63,869 bases of DNA from an uncultured Clostridia bacterium (GTDB taxonomy: Bacteria > Bacillota > Clostridia > Oscillospirales > Acutalibacteraceae), in contig CALWIH010000003.1 in the NCBI GenBank assembly GCA_944380675.1, positions 1-63,869 on the forward strand. The letters run 5' to 3'. Shown here piece by piece: positions 46,128-56,092 of the stretch (position 1 is its first letter; each line of letters starts with the position of its first letter). The notes under the pieces are model-generated. The model did not search any database and was not told where the DNA came from. It worked only from the letters and a program-made list of their open reading frames with translations. The translations under genes and the position numbers were made by a program.

Positions 46128-46736
46128 ATGCGCAGGCTGGTAAAGATTGTGCTCTCCCTCGCGCTTGCGATGCTGGTGCTTTGGGGAGGCTCCCTCGCCC
46201 TCAAAAGCGGATGGCGCTTCTTTCAGGGAATGCTCTATCCCGTCCCGTACGAGGAGATTGTGGGCGAGCAGGCGGAGGCGTACGGCCTCGACCCGGCGCT
46301 CGTCTACGCGGTCATGCGCGCGGAGAGCAGCTTCCGGCCGGAGGCTGTGTCCAACAAGGGCGCGTACGGCCTGATGCAGATTACGGAGCCGACCTTCGAG
46401 TGGCTCCAGACGAAGATGGACGACGGGCAGACGTACACGACCGACGACCTCTGTCAGCCCGAGGTCAACATCCGGTACGGCTGCAAGCTCCTCTCCATTC
46501 TCCTTTCCCAGTACGAGTCCACGGAGACGGCGCTGTGCGCCTATAACGCGGGTATGGGCCGCGTGGGCGAATGGCTCTCCGACGAAGCGTATTCGTCCGA
46601 CGGGGCGACCCTGCACACCATCCCGTTCCCCGAGACAAAAAACTATGTTGCCGCCGTCATGAGCAATTATGACGTTTACCATGAGCTATACCAATTTGAA
46701 TTCAACGGAGGCGTAATGTATGTCAAAGAAAAGTGA
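46128..46736 (+). CDS. Lytic transglycosylase, SLT domain
   Basis: 202 residues: a signal anchor (about 5-25) and an SLT domain with catalytic Glu66 in MRAESSFRPEAVS, NKGAYGLMQI and CAYNAGMGRV. It should cleave peptidoglycan glycan strands outside the membrane. It starts right at the coaE stop and overlaps the next gene by 17 bases. Confidence 0.92.
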   Translation: MRRLVKIVLSLALAMLVLWGGSLALKSGWRFFQGMLYPVPYEEIVGEQAEAYGLDPALVYAVMRAESSFRPEAVSNKGAYGLMQITEPTFEWLQTKMDDGQTYTTDDLCQPEVNIRYGCKLLSILLSQYESTETALCAYNAGMGRVGEWLSDEAYSSDGATLHTIPFPETKNYVAAVMSNYDVYHELYQFEFNGGVMYVKEK

Positions 46737-48144
46737 AAAGGCTGAAAAGAAGCTGGACGCGAAAAAGCTCGCGAAGGAGCTGCTGATTCCGCGTGAGAGC
46801 GGCTTCCGCCAGACGTCCGAGAAGGAACTCGGCAAGGCCGCCGCGTTCGCGGAGGACTATAAGGCGTTCCTCGACGGCTCCAAGACGGAGCGCGAGGCCG
46901 TGAAGACCTCGATTGCGCTCGCGGAGAAGAAGGGCTTCGTCCCCTTCGACCCCGAGAAGAAATACCGCGCGGGCGACAAGGTGTATGTCAACAACCGCGG
47001 CAAGGCGCTGATCCTCGCCGTCATCGGCGAAAACGGCTGCAAGAACGGCGTGCGGATCGCGGCGGCGCACATCGATTCCCCCCGCCTCGACCTCAAGCCC
47101 CATCCGCTCTACGAGCAGAACGAGCTCGCGCTGTTCAAGTCCCACTACTACGGCGGCATCAAGAAGTATCAGTGGACGGCTCTGCCGCTCGCCATGCACG
47201 GCTATCTCGTGAAGAAGGACGGCGAGAAGGTGGAGATCCACGTCGGCGAGGAGGCCGGGGATCCGGTGTTCTGCGTCACCGACCTGCTGCCCCACCTGAG
47301 CGCCGACCAGATGTCGAAGACGCTCGCCAAGGCGATTGAGGGCGAAAACCTCAACATTCTCGTCGGCAGCCGCCCGCTCGACAGCGACGAGGGCGACAAT
47401 CTCGTCAAGCTCAACGTGATGCGCCTGCTCAATGAAAAGTACGGCATCACCGAGGAGGACTTCGTCTCCGCGGACGTCGAGTTCGTCCCGGCCTTCAAGG
47501 CTTCCGACGTCGGCTTCGACCGCAGCATGATCGGCGCGTACGGCCACGACGACCGCGTCTGCGCGTATCCCGCCGTGATGGCCGTGCTCAACGCGAAGGC
47601 CCCGAAGGAGACGTGCCTTGCCGTCCTCGCCGACCGCGAGGAGGTCGGCAGCGACGGCAACACCGGCCTGAACTCCGAGTTCATGCGCTACTTCATCGCC
47701 GACCTCGCGCAGGCTGAGGGCATGGAGCCCCGCCATGTGCTGAGCCGCTCGAAGTGCCTCTCCGCCGACGTGAACGCCGCGTTCGACCCGACGTACGCCT
47801 CCGCGTATGAGGCGGCCAACTCCTGCTTCCTCAACGGCGGCGTCTGCGTGACGAAGTACACCGGCGCGCGTGGCAAGAGCGGCACGAGCGAGGCCTCCGC
47901 GGAGTTCATGGGCGAGGTGCGCGGCCTGCTCGAGAAGAACGACGTCCTCTGGCAGACGGGCGAGCTCGGCAAGGTGGACGGCGGCGGCGGCGGAACGGTC
48001 GCCATGTACATCGCCAACCTGAACGTCGACGTCGTCGACGTCGGCGTCCCGGTGCTGTCGATGCACGCGCCGTTTGAGCTCGTCTCGAAGCTCGACCTCT
48101 ATATGACGTACAAGGCGTTCCTCGCGTTCTTCGAGAACAAGTAA
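46720..48144 (+). CDS. M18-family aminopeptidase
   Basis: 474 residues. Metal and catalytic landmarks include AAHIDSPRLDLKP, GAYGHDDRVCAYPAVMAV, DREEVGSDGNTG and the C-terminal SMHAPFELVSKLDLYMTYKAF, all typical of peptidase family M18 (aspartyl aminopeptidase/aminopeptidase I). It removes N-terminal residues from cytoplasmic peptides. It is the last gene of the prfA cluster. Confidence 0.93.
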   Translation: MSKKSEKAEKKLDAKKLAKELLIPRESGFRQTSEKELGKAAAFAEDYKAFLDGSKTEREAVKTSIALAEKKGFVPFDPEKKYRAGDKVYVNNRGKALILAVIGENGCKNGVRIAAAHIDSPRLDLKPHPLYEQNELALFKSHYYGGIKKYQWTALPLAMHGYLVKKDGEKVEIHVGEEAGDPVFCVTDLLPHLSADQMSKTLAKAIEGENLNILVGSRPLDSDEGDNLVKLNVMRLLNEKYGITEEDFVSADVEFVPAFKASDVGFDRSMIGAYGHDDRVCAYPAVMAVLNAKAPKETCLAVLADREEVGSDGNTGLNSEFMRYFIADLAQAEGMEPRHVLSRSKCLSADVNAAFDPTYASAYEAANSCFLNGGVCVTKYTGARGKSGTSEASAEFMGEVRGLLEKNDVLWQTGELGKVDGGGGGTVAMYIANLNVDVVDVGVPVLSMHAPFELVSKLDLYMTYKAFLAFFENK

Positions 48145-48155
48145 ACGGGAACTGA

Positions 48156-48194
48156 AAAAGGCGTCCGGGCTTTTGGCTCGGACGCCTTTTTTCT
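48156..48194 (+). terminator. Terminator of the prfA-to-peptidase cluster
   Basis: GGCGTCCGGGC pairs with GCTCGGACGCC, then TTTTTT. Confidence 0.88.
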
Positions 48195-48246
48195 GTCCTC
48201 TGTGATGGGACGCTCTGTCAGCCGCCGCAGCGGGAATGGTTCTGAC

Positions 48247-48285
48247 AAAAAGCGCAGGTTTCCAAGCATCAGACACCTGCGCTTT
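48247..48285 (-). terminator. Terminator of pyk
   Basis: On the minus strand AAAGCGCAGGT pairs with ACCTGCGCTTT followed by TTG, about 40 bases after the pyk stop. Confidence 0.75.
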
Positions 48286-48326
48286 GCCGTTACTCTCTCA
48301 TGACCAGGCCGGGATGAAAAAATGCG

Positions 48327-50096
48327 TCAGCCCGCGGAGCACTTGTGGTTCGCGCCGTTGAACACGATGCCGCGCGCCGCGTCGACCGTGACGGTCGTGC
48401 CGCTTCTGAGCAGGTGCGTGGCGGACTTCGCGCTCACGATGACGGGCTTGTCGAGCGCCAGACCGACGACGGCGGCGTGCGAGTTCTCGCCGCCCTGCTC
48501 CGTCACGATGCCGGAGCACGACTTGATGAGGGCGAGCATACTGTTGTCCGTCTTCGGGGTGACGAGGATGTCGCCGGGCTTGAAGTCGCGGATGGCCTTC
48601 TCGTCGTCAGGGGACTCCACAATGCACAGGTTGCCGGAAACGCAACCCTTGCCGATGCCGGTGCCGGAGACGAGCACGTCGCCGACGAGCTGCACCTTGA
48701 GGAGGTTTGTCGTGCCGGAAATGCCGAGCGGCACGCCCGCCGTGATGACGCACAGGTCGCCGTCCTTCACAAGGTTTGCCTCCCGCGCGACGTTGACGAC
48801 ATGGTCAAAGAGATCGTCGGTGTTTTCCTTCTCCTCCACCATAATCGGGATAACGCCCCAGGAGAGGTTCATCTGGCGCTGCACCTTCGGCTCCGTCGTG
48901 CCGCTGATGATGGGGCAGACGGGGCGGTATTTGGAAATCATACGGGCCGTCGCGCCGGACTTCGTCACCGTCATGATGGCGGCGGCGCCGAGGTCGTGCG
49001 CCGTCGTGCACGTCGCGTGCGAGATGGCGGACGTCACGTTCGGCAGCTCCTTGACCTCGCGGTGGCTGAAGCGCGCCTTGTAGTCGATGTCCTGCTCGGT
49101 GCGCTCCGCGATGCGGGACATCGTCTGCAGCGCCTCGACGGGGTAGTCGCCCGCGGCCGTCTCGCCGCTGAGCATGATGGCGCTCGTGCCGTCGTAGATG
49201 GCGTTCGCGACGTCGGTCGACTCCGCGCGGGTCGGGCGCGGGTTCTTCATCATCGAGTCGAGCATCTGCGTCGCCGTGATGACCTGCAGGCCGGCGTTGT
49301 ACGCCTTCTTGATGAGCTCCTTCTGGATTCTCGGGATTTCCTCGAGCGCAATCTCGACGCCGAGGTCGCCGCGGGCAACCATGATGCCGTCCGAGACGCG
49401 GATGATCTCGTCGATGTTGTCGACGCCGTCGGAATTTTCAATCTTCGCGATGATGCGGATGTTGTGGCAGTTGTGGCGCTCGAGCTCGGCTCTCATGTCG
49501 AGAATGTCCTGCGCGGTGCGCGTGAACGAGGCGGCGATGAAATCAAAATCCTCGCGCACGGCGAAGGCGATGTCGGCCTTGTCCTGCTCGCTGAGGAAGG
49601 GAAGGGAGAGCTGGATGCCGGGGACGTTGATGCTCTTGCGCGCGGACACGGGGCCGCCGTTGACGACGGTGCACAGAATGTCCGTCTCCGTGGCGGAGTC
49701 GACGCGCAGCTCAATCAGGCCGTCGTCAATCAGAATGCGCGTGCCGGTCGTGACCTCCTTCGGGAGATTCGCGAAGGTGATGGCGCAGATGGTCTCGTCG
49801 CCCTCGATGTCGCGGGAGGTCAGGGTAAACTGCTCGCCCTCCTTGAGGAATACCTTCGGCTCCTTGAAGGTCTTGAGGCGGATTTCGGGGCCCTTGGTGT
49901 CGAGCAGCAGGGCGATCGGGCGGTTGAGCTCCTTTCGCAGCTGCTTGACCTTGTCCGCGCGGACCTTCTGCTCCTCGTGCGTCTGATGGGAAAAATTCAG
50001 GCGGGCCACGTTCATGCCGGAAATCATCAGCTGGCGCAGAACGTCCCCTTTGTCGGTGGAAGGCCCAAGCGTGCAAATTATTTTTGTTCTTCTCAT
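48327..50096 (-). CDS. pyk: Pyruvate kinase with C-terminal PEP-utiliser domain
   Basis: 589 residues, longer than the about 470 of E. coli because of an added PEP-utilising mobile domain (about 500-589) with GGENSHAAVVGLALDKPVIV, as in Bacillus. The core has RRTKIICTLGPST, LLDTKGPEIR, MVARGDLGVEI and TATQMLDSMMKNPRPTRAE. It turns PEP and ADP into pyruvate and ATP. Confidence 0.96.
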   Translation of the reverse strand: MRRTKIICTLGPSTDKGDVLRQLMISGMNVARLNFSHQTHEEQKVRADKVKQLRKELNRPIALLLDTKGPEIRLKTFKEPKVFLKEGEQFTLTSRDIEGDETICAITFANLPKEVTTGTRILIDDGLIELRVDSATETDILCTVVNGGPVSARKSINVPGIQLSLPFLSEQDKADIAFAVREDFDFIAASFTRTAQDILDMRAELERHNCHNIRIIAKIENSDGVDNIDEIIRVSDGIMVARGDLGVEIALEEIPRIQKELIKKAYNAGLQVITATQMLDSMMKNPRPTRAESTDVANAIYDGTSAIMLSGETAAGDYPVEALQTMSRIAERTEQDIDYKARFSHREVKELPNVTSAISHATCTTAHDLGAAAIMTVTKSGATARMISKYRPVCPIISGTTEPKVQRQMNLSWGVIPIMVEEKENTDDLFDHVVNVAREANLVKDGDLCVITAGVPLGISGTTNLLKVQLVGDVLVSGTGIGKGCVSGNLCIVESPDDEKAIRDFKPGDILVTPKTDNSMLALIKSCSGIVTEQGGENSHAAVVGLALDKPVIVSAKSATHLLRSGTTVTVDAARGIVFNGANHKCSAG

Positions 50097-50216
50097 CTTC
50101 TTCGTTCATCCCTTCTGTGTTTTGGTACGGAAAGAATTGAAGGATCTGCCGTCTTTTATATGCTAACATCAAAAAGGAAAAAAAGCAAGAAAAGAGAGAA
50201 ATTTACTCAATATTCA

Positions 50217-50245
50217 TTGCATTCGCCCCGCTTCGGCTGTAAAAT
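50217..50245 (+). promoter_or_regulatory. Putative promoter of the VanY-like paralogue
   Basis: TTGCAT (50217-50222), 17-base spacer, TAAAAT (50240-50245). Confidence 0.55.
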
Positions 50246-50318
50246 AATGAAAACGAGGGCTGTATGCCCGCGGAGGGCTTTCCGCCGCGGCCTGAGCAGG
50301 AGGAGGGAAACGCCGGGT

Positions 50319-52291
<1,973 letters not shown>

Positions 52292-52307
52292 TTTCATGAA
52301 ATTGTGC

Positions 52308-52336
52308 TTGCAAGCGCCGGAAAATCTTGTTATACT
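52308..52336 (+). promoter_or_regulatory. Sigma-A promoter of yajC
   Basis: TTGCAA (52308-52313), 17-base spacer, TATACT (52331-52336). Confidence 0.75.
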
Positions 52337-52396
52337 ATACCTGTTGCGGTACGAGCTACCGCGATGCCAAAAAATGATTAAGGAGTATGCTGAACA

Positions 52397-52738
52397 ATGA
52401 ATCATCTTTTCCTTCTTGACGCCGCATCCGGAACGACGGAAAACGTGGGCGCCGGCAGTCTTCTGCTGATGCTCCTTCCGTACGCCCTCATCATCGTCGC
52501 GCTGTACTTCATCATGATCCGTCCTCAGTCCAAGAAGAGGAAGAAGGAAGAAGCCATGCGCAAGGGCGCGCAGATCGGCGACGAAATCACCACCATCGGC
52601 GGCGTTGTCGGCCGCATCGTCAGCATCAAGGACGAGAACGAGACGCTCGTCATTGAGACGGGCACCGACCGCAGCAAGATGCGCATCAAGAGATGGGCCA
52701 TCGGCAGCGTCGACACCATCCACGACGACGCGGAATAA
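52397..52738 (+). CDS. yajC: Preprotein translocase subunit YajC
   Basis: 113 residues: one membrane helix (LLLMLLPYALIIVALYFIMIRPQ) ending in the family signature MIRPQSKKRKKE, then a small cytoplasmic domain with GDEITTIGGVVGRIVSI. YajC associates with SecDF in protein export. secDF is not within the window. Confidence 0.94.
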   Translation: MNHLFLLDAASGTTENVGAGSLLLMLLPYALIIVALYFIMIRPQSKKRKKEEAMRKGAQIGDEITTIGGVVGRIVSIKDENETLVIETGTDRSKMRIKRWAIGSVDTIHDDAE

Positions 52739-52767
52739 AGCGGCTCGTCCGGCAAAAAGAATAATCA

Positions 52768-52820
52768 AAATCCTCCCTGAATATCATTTCGGTAAGAATG
52801 ATATTCGGGGAGGATTTTTT
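52768..52820 (+). terminator. Terminator of yajC whose 3' arm holds the next gene's ribosome binding site
   Basis: Twenty-base arms (52769-52788 and 52797-52816) pair almost perfectly and are followed by TTTT within TTTTTTT. GGGGAGG (52807-52813) of the 3' arm is eight bases before the next ATG, so folding would hide it. Confidence 0.85.
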
Positions 52821-52821
52821 T

Positions 52822-53220
52822 ATGAGGAAAAAAAGAGGGGCGGAGAAGAAGGAGTGGGAGCCGGCGCTGCGCGCCGTGCTGCTCGGGACGGCGGCGGGGG
52901 CCGCGGCTGTGCTGCTGCTGCTTCTGTTTGCCGCCTACGCGTTCGTCTCCATGAAGCAGATTCCGCAGAACGCCGTGCCGGCCGTCGTCGTCCTCGTCTC
53001 GGGGCTCGGAGCGCTGGGGGCCGGCTTTGCCGCGGCGCGAATAGGGAAGAGAAGGGGGCTTCCGCTCGGAGCGGCGTGCGGTCTGCTGCTGTTCCTTCTC
53101 CTCGCCGCGGCGGGCGTCGCGACGGGCTCAGGGGTTACCCCGGCGGGCTTTGTGACAAGGCTTCTCGTCATGCTGCTCGCGGGCAGCGTGGGCGGCTACG
53201 CCGGAATTGGAAGAAAATAA
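52822..53220 (+). CDS. TIGR04086-like small membrane protein
   Basis: 132 residues with a basic N-terminus and four hydrophobic segments (starting near 20, 56, 82 and 108), in the pattern of the TIGR04086/YrzE membrane proteins often found after yajC in clostridia. Function unknown. ATG 52822 is chosen over an in-frame start at 52798 that lies within the terminator loop. Confidence 0.78.
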   Translation: MRKKRGAEKKEWEPALRAVLLGTAAGAAAVLLLLLFAAYAFVSMKQIPQNAVPAVVVLVSGLGALGAGFAAARIGKRRGLPLGAACGLLLFLLLAAAGVATGSGVTPAGFVTRLLVMLLAGSVGGYAGIGRK

Positions 53221-53230
53221 ACGCAAAATG

Positions 53231-53257
53231 CATATTATACATTCGTTGACATAATAC
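53231..53257 (+). promoter_or_regulatory. Possible mother-cell sigma-E promoter for spoIIM
   Basis: CATATT (53231-53236), 13 bases, then CATAATAC (53250-53257) is close to the sigma-E pattern. The surrounding 220 gene-free bases are AT-rich and hold GTTGACATAAT twice (53245 and 53268). Confidence 0.35.
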
Positions 53258-53444
53258 AATTTTACCGGTTGACATAATTTTTGGAATTAAATTTCTCGTA
53301 TATTGCTGTATATTTTTGTGTTGCTTTTGCGGATGACTTGTATTATAGTAGAAATAGTACAGGATTCAGGAATTTTGTGCGGTTCTTTTTCGTCTTCTCC
53401 GTTCATAGCCTTTTGCAGAGAGACTTTGCAGGAGGCATGAAAAA

Positions 53445-54080
53445 ATGAGAATGATGAGAACCCCTGTTTTTTCGCGCCGCCCGGGAGCGGCGGGACTGCC
53501 GGCGGCTCGTCCGCCGCGTTCCGTGCGCTCCCGTCTGCCGCTCTACGGATTCGCCGTCTGTTTTCTGCTCGGGACGGCTGTCGGCACGGCGGCCAGCACG
53601 CGTTCGGGTCAGGCGACGCTGGAACGGTTCGATTTTCTGTTCCAGTCAAGCGCCTCTTTGCGGATGACGGAATCCGTCTTTTCGCTTTTCTGCGCATCCT
53701 TTGCCTCTTCCTTCCTGTTTCTGCTCGTCTGTTTTCTGTGCGGCCTGTCCATGTGGGGATTCCTGTTCGTTCCCGCCGTCCTGTTTTTTCGGGGATACGG
53801 CGTCGGGCTGACGGCCGGATTTCTATGCTGTGCCTACCACTGGAAGGGCGCTCTTTTTCATTTGCTCGTACTGCTGCCGGGCGTGTTCTTCATCTGCCTG
53901 GCGCTTTTGTTCTCGGGCCGGGAGGCCTTTCGGTCGTCGCGGACTCTCGCCGGCGCCGGAGAGCTTGACCTGAGACAATATTTGACACGGTTTGGATTTG
54001 CGCTTTCCCTTGCGTTCGGAGCCGCCATCGTGGACGTCGTGACGTCCGTGTGCTTTGCGGGCTTCTTTTCGTTTCCGTGA
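53445..54080 (+). CDS. spoIIM: Stage II sporulation protein M-like membrane protein
   Basis: 211 residues: a basic N-terminus, then about five membrane segments (near 32-52, 80-105, 106-125, 128-160 and 185-207), including FLFVPAVLFFRGYGVGLTAGF, a SpoIIM/DUF95-type loop. SpoIIM acts with SpoIID and SpoIIP in peptidoglycan remodelling at the engulfing septum. In Bacillus spoIIM lies near xerD, and here xerD follows directly. GGAGG is nine bases before ATG. Assignment rests on topology and context more than motifs. Confidence 0.65.
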   Translation: MRMMRTPVFSRRPGAAGLPAARPPRSVRSRLPLYGFAVCFLLGTAVGTAASTRSGQATLERFDFLFQSSASLRMTESVFSLFCASFASSFLFLLVCFLCGLSMWGFLFVPAVLFFRGYGVGLTAGFLCCAYHWKGALFHLLVLLPGVFFICLALLFSGREAFRSSRTLAGAGELDLRQYLTRFGFALSLAFGAAIVDVVTSVCFAGFFSFP

Positions 54081-54120
54081 CGCGGGGAGGGCGCGGAGGA
54101 AAGAGGATAGGGTATTGAAA

Positions 54121-55017
54121 ATGATGGACTATTGTAAAGGCTTTGCGCGCTATCTGGAACAGGAAAAACACGTCTCCAGCAACACGCTCGACTCCTACCA
54201 GCGGGACGCCGCCCACTTCCTTCTCTTTTTGAACGAGAACGGCGTCGAGGATCCCGCCGCCGCGACGGCGGCCGACGTCGAATCGTACGTCGCGTATCTG
54301 TCCGCGCAGCGCAAGAGCGGCGCGACCGTCACCCGCTGCATCGCGTCCATCCGCAGCTTTTATCAATATCTCATCGGGGAGGGCTGCGCCTCGGAAAATC
54401 CCGCGAGGGCCGTCAAGCTCGAAAAGCCGGAAAAGAAGCTGCCGCAGATCCTGTCCGGCAAGGAGGTTGAGCTCCTCCTCAGCCAGCCGAATCCGAAGGA
54501 GCCCAAGGGCTGCCGCGACAAGGCGATGCTCGAGCTCCTCTACGCCACGGGAATCCGCTCCTCCGAGCTCGTGGAGCTCAACGTGGGAGACATCGACCTG
54601 CGCTCGAGCGTCCTCGTGTGCAGCCGCGGCAGGAACGGGGAGCGGCGCATCCCGGTGCATTCCACCGCCATCGCCGCCGTGTCGGACTACGTCTGCCGGG
54701 TTCGCTCCGCTATCTTGTCTCCGGACGGCGGACAGGCGCTCTTTACCAATCTGAACGGGCGGCGGCTGACCCGTCAGGGCTTTTGGAAGATCGTGAAGGG
54801 CTACGCGGAGCAGGCGGGCATCGTCAAGGAGATTACGCCGCACACGCTTCGCCATTCCTTCGCGCTGCATCTTCTCGAAAACGGAGCCGATTTGAAGGAT
54901 ATTCAACTGATGCTGGGCCACGCAGATATTTCTTCGACACAAATTTACGTCCACCTATTGAACGATCACTTCAAAGAGGTATATAATAGTTGTCATCCTC
55001 GTGCAAAACTTGGATAA
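54121..55017 (+). CDS. xerD: Site-specific tyrosine recombinase XerD-like
   Basis: 298 residues: an N-terminal SAM-like core-binding domain and a catalytic domain with Arg146 (ATGIRSSEL), His241 and Arg244 (HTLRHSFALH), His267 (LGHADISSTQ) and nucleophile Tyr276. The beta-hairpin GKG motif, whose Lys is catalytic in XerD, reads SRGRNGERRIP, with Arg169 in that place. XerD resolves chromosome dimers at dif. ATG 54121 follows GGATAGGG. Confidence 0.88.
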   Translation: MMDYCKGFARYLEQEKHVSSNTLDSYQRDAAHFLLFLNENGVEDPAAATAADVESYVAYLSAQRKSGATVTRCIASIRSFYQYLIGEGCASENPARAVKLEKPEKKLPQILSGKEVELLLSQPNPKEPKGCRDKAMLELLYATGIRSSELVELNVGDIDLRSSVLVCSRGRNGERRIPVHSTAIAAVSDYVCRVRSAILSPDGGQALFTNLNGRRLTRQGFWKIVKGYAEQAGIVKEITPHTLRHSFALHLLENGADLKDIQLMLGHADISSTQIYVHLLNDHFKEVYNSCHPRAKLG

Positions 55018-55060
55018 CTTTGCAGCATGACTGCGGGAATACAAAATAGGAGTGATTGTT

Positions 55061-55975
55061 TTGGGTCTCTTTTCCTTCAACTACAACAAGCCGGGTCCCG
55101 GCATTGCCAAGGACGCGCCGGTCAAAAAGCCGTTTTTCCGGTTTTGGGAGGTCTATTTCCGAAAATTCTTCAACCTCATCAAGGTGAATCTGCTGTTCGC
55201 GGTTCCTACGGCAATCTGCCTGGCGCTGTGCGTTCTCCTCGAGTCGTTTGTGTCCGGCATCAATCCCAACCTCTCGTTCCTCGGGCTGGTGCCGTTCGTG
55301 CTGCTGTCTCCCTTCGTGGGCGGCCTGACGTTCGTCTGCCGCAACTACGCCCGTGAGGAGCACGCCTTCATCCTCTCTGATTTCATGGAGGCGACGAAGA
55401 AGAACTGGAAGCAGTTCCTTTTGAACGGCATAGTCTGCTATGTCTTCTATGTGCTGATGTCCGTCTCCATCAACTTTTATTCGGCGCAGGTGTCGGCAAA
55501 CTCGATTATGTATGTGCCGTTTATCGTCTGCATTCTCCTGTCGTTCCTGTTCATCTGCGCGCAGTTCTATATCCCGGTCATGATTGTCACCTTTGACCTG
55601 AAGCTCCGCCAGATTTACAGAAACGCCCTGATATTCTCCATCATCGGTCTTTGGAGAAATCTGATGCTGATTGCCATCATCGGCGTGTTCGCCGCCGCGG
55701 CCGTTGTTTTCTTCCTTCTGATGACGCCTCTGGCCATTCTCGTCCTGTTCCTGCTCGCCGTGTTCTGGATGTTCGGCTTCTTTGGCTTCCTCGTCAATTT
55801 CGCCGTGTATCCGATGATTGTGAAGTACATCATCAACCCCTATGAGAGAGAGCAGGAGGAAAAGAAGAAGGCCGCTCTCGGCCAGACAGCGGAAAACGGG
55901 GAAGACGCCGTTCAGACTGCCGCTGTCGAGGAGCCTGAGGAGGACGAGCCCGACTTCCAGGATTCCCTCTACTGA
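55061..55975 (+). CDS. YesL/DUF624-like membrane protein
   Basis: 304 residues with about five membrane segments in two groups (about 40-85 and 125-250), and an acidic, Glu-rich C-terminal tail (EEPEEDEPDFQDSLY). The FRFWEVYFRKFFNLIKVNLLF start recalls DUF624 (YesL) proteins. Role unknown. The TTG start at 55061 has AGGAG eight bases upstream; the GTG at 55052 overlaps that site. Confidence 0.78.
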   Translation: MGLFSFNYNKPGPGIAKDAPVKKPFFRFWEVYFRKFFNLIKVNLLFAVPTAICLALCVLLESFVSGINPNLSFLGLVPFVLLSPFVGGLTFVCRNYAREEHAFILSDFMEATKKNWKQFLLNGIVCYVFYVLMSVSINFYSAQVSANSIMYVPFIVCILLSFLFICAQFYIPVMIVTFDLKLRQIYRNALIFSIIGLWRNLMLIAIIGVFAAAAVVFFLLMTPLAILVLFLLAVFWMFGFFGFLVNFAVYPMIVKYIINPYEREQEEKKKAALGQTAENGEDAVQTAAVEEPEEDEPDFQDSLY

Positions 55976-56010
55976 GACTTACCGCGGGACAAGCCTGCAT
56001 CGAACACAAC

Positions 56011-56060
56011 AAAACGCCGCCCGAGCCGGAGTGTTTCCGGTCTTTCGGGCGGCGTTTTTT
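56011..56060 (+). terminator. Terminator after the YesL-like gene
   Basis: AAAACGCCGCCCGA pairs with TTCGGGCGGCGTTTT, with CCGGA/TTCCGG inside, ending in TTTTTT. Confidence 0.88.
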
Positions 56061-56092
56061 CTGCTTTTCCGGTATGTGCGGACGAGCCGGGC

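Noticed and set aside
48345-50318. A plus-strand open frame joined to the VanY-like paralogue
   Set aside because: It is antisense to pyruvate kinase. The supported start is ATG 50319, with a promoter and GGAGGAGGG upstream.
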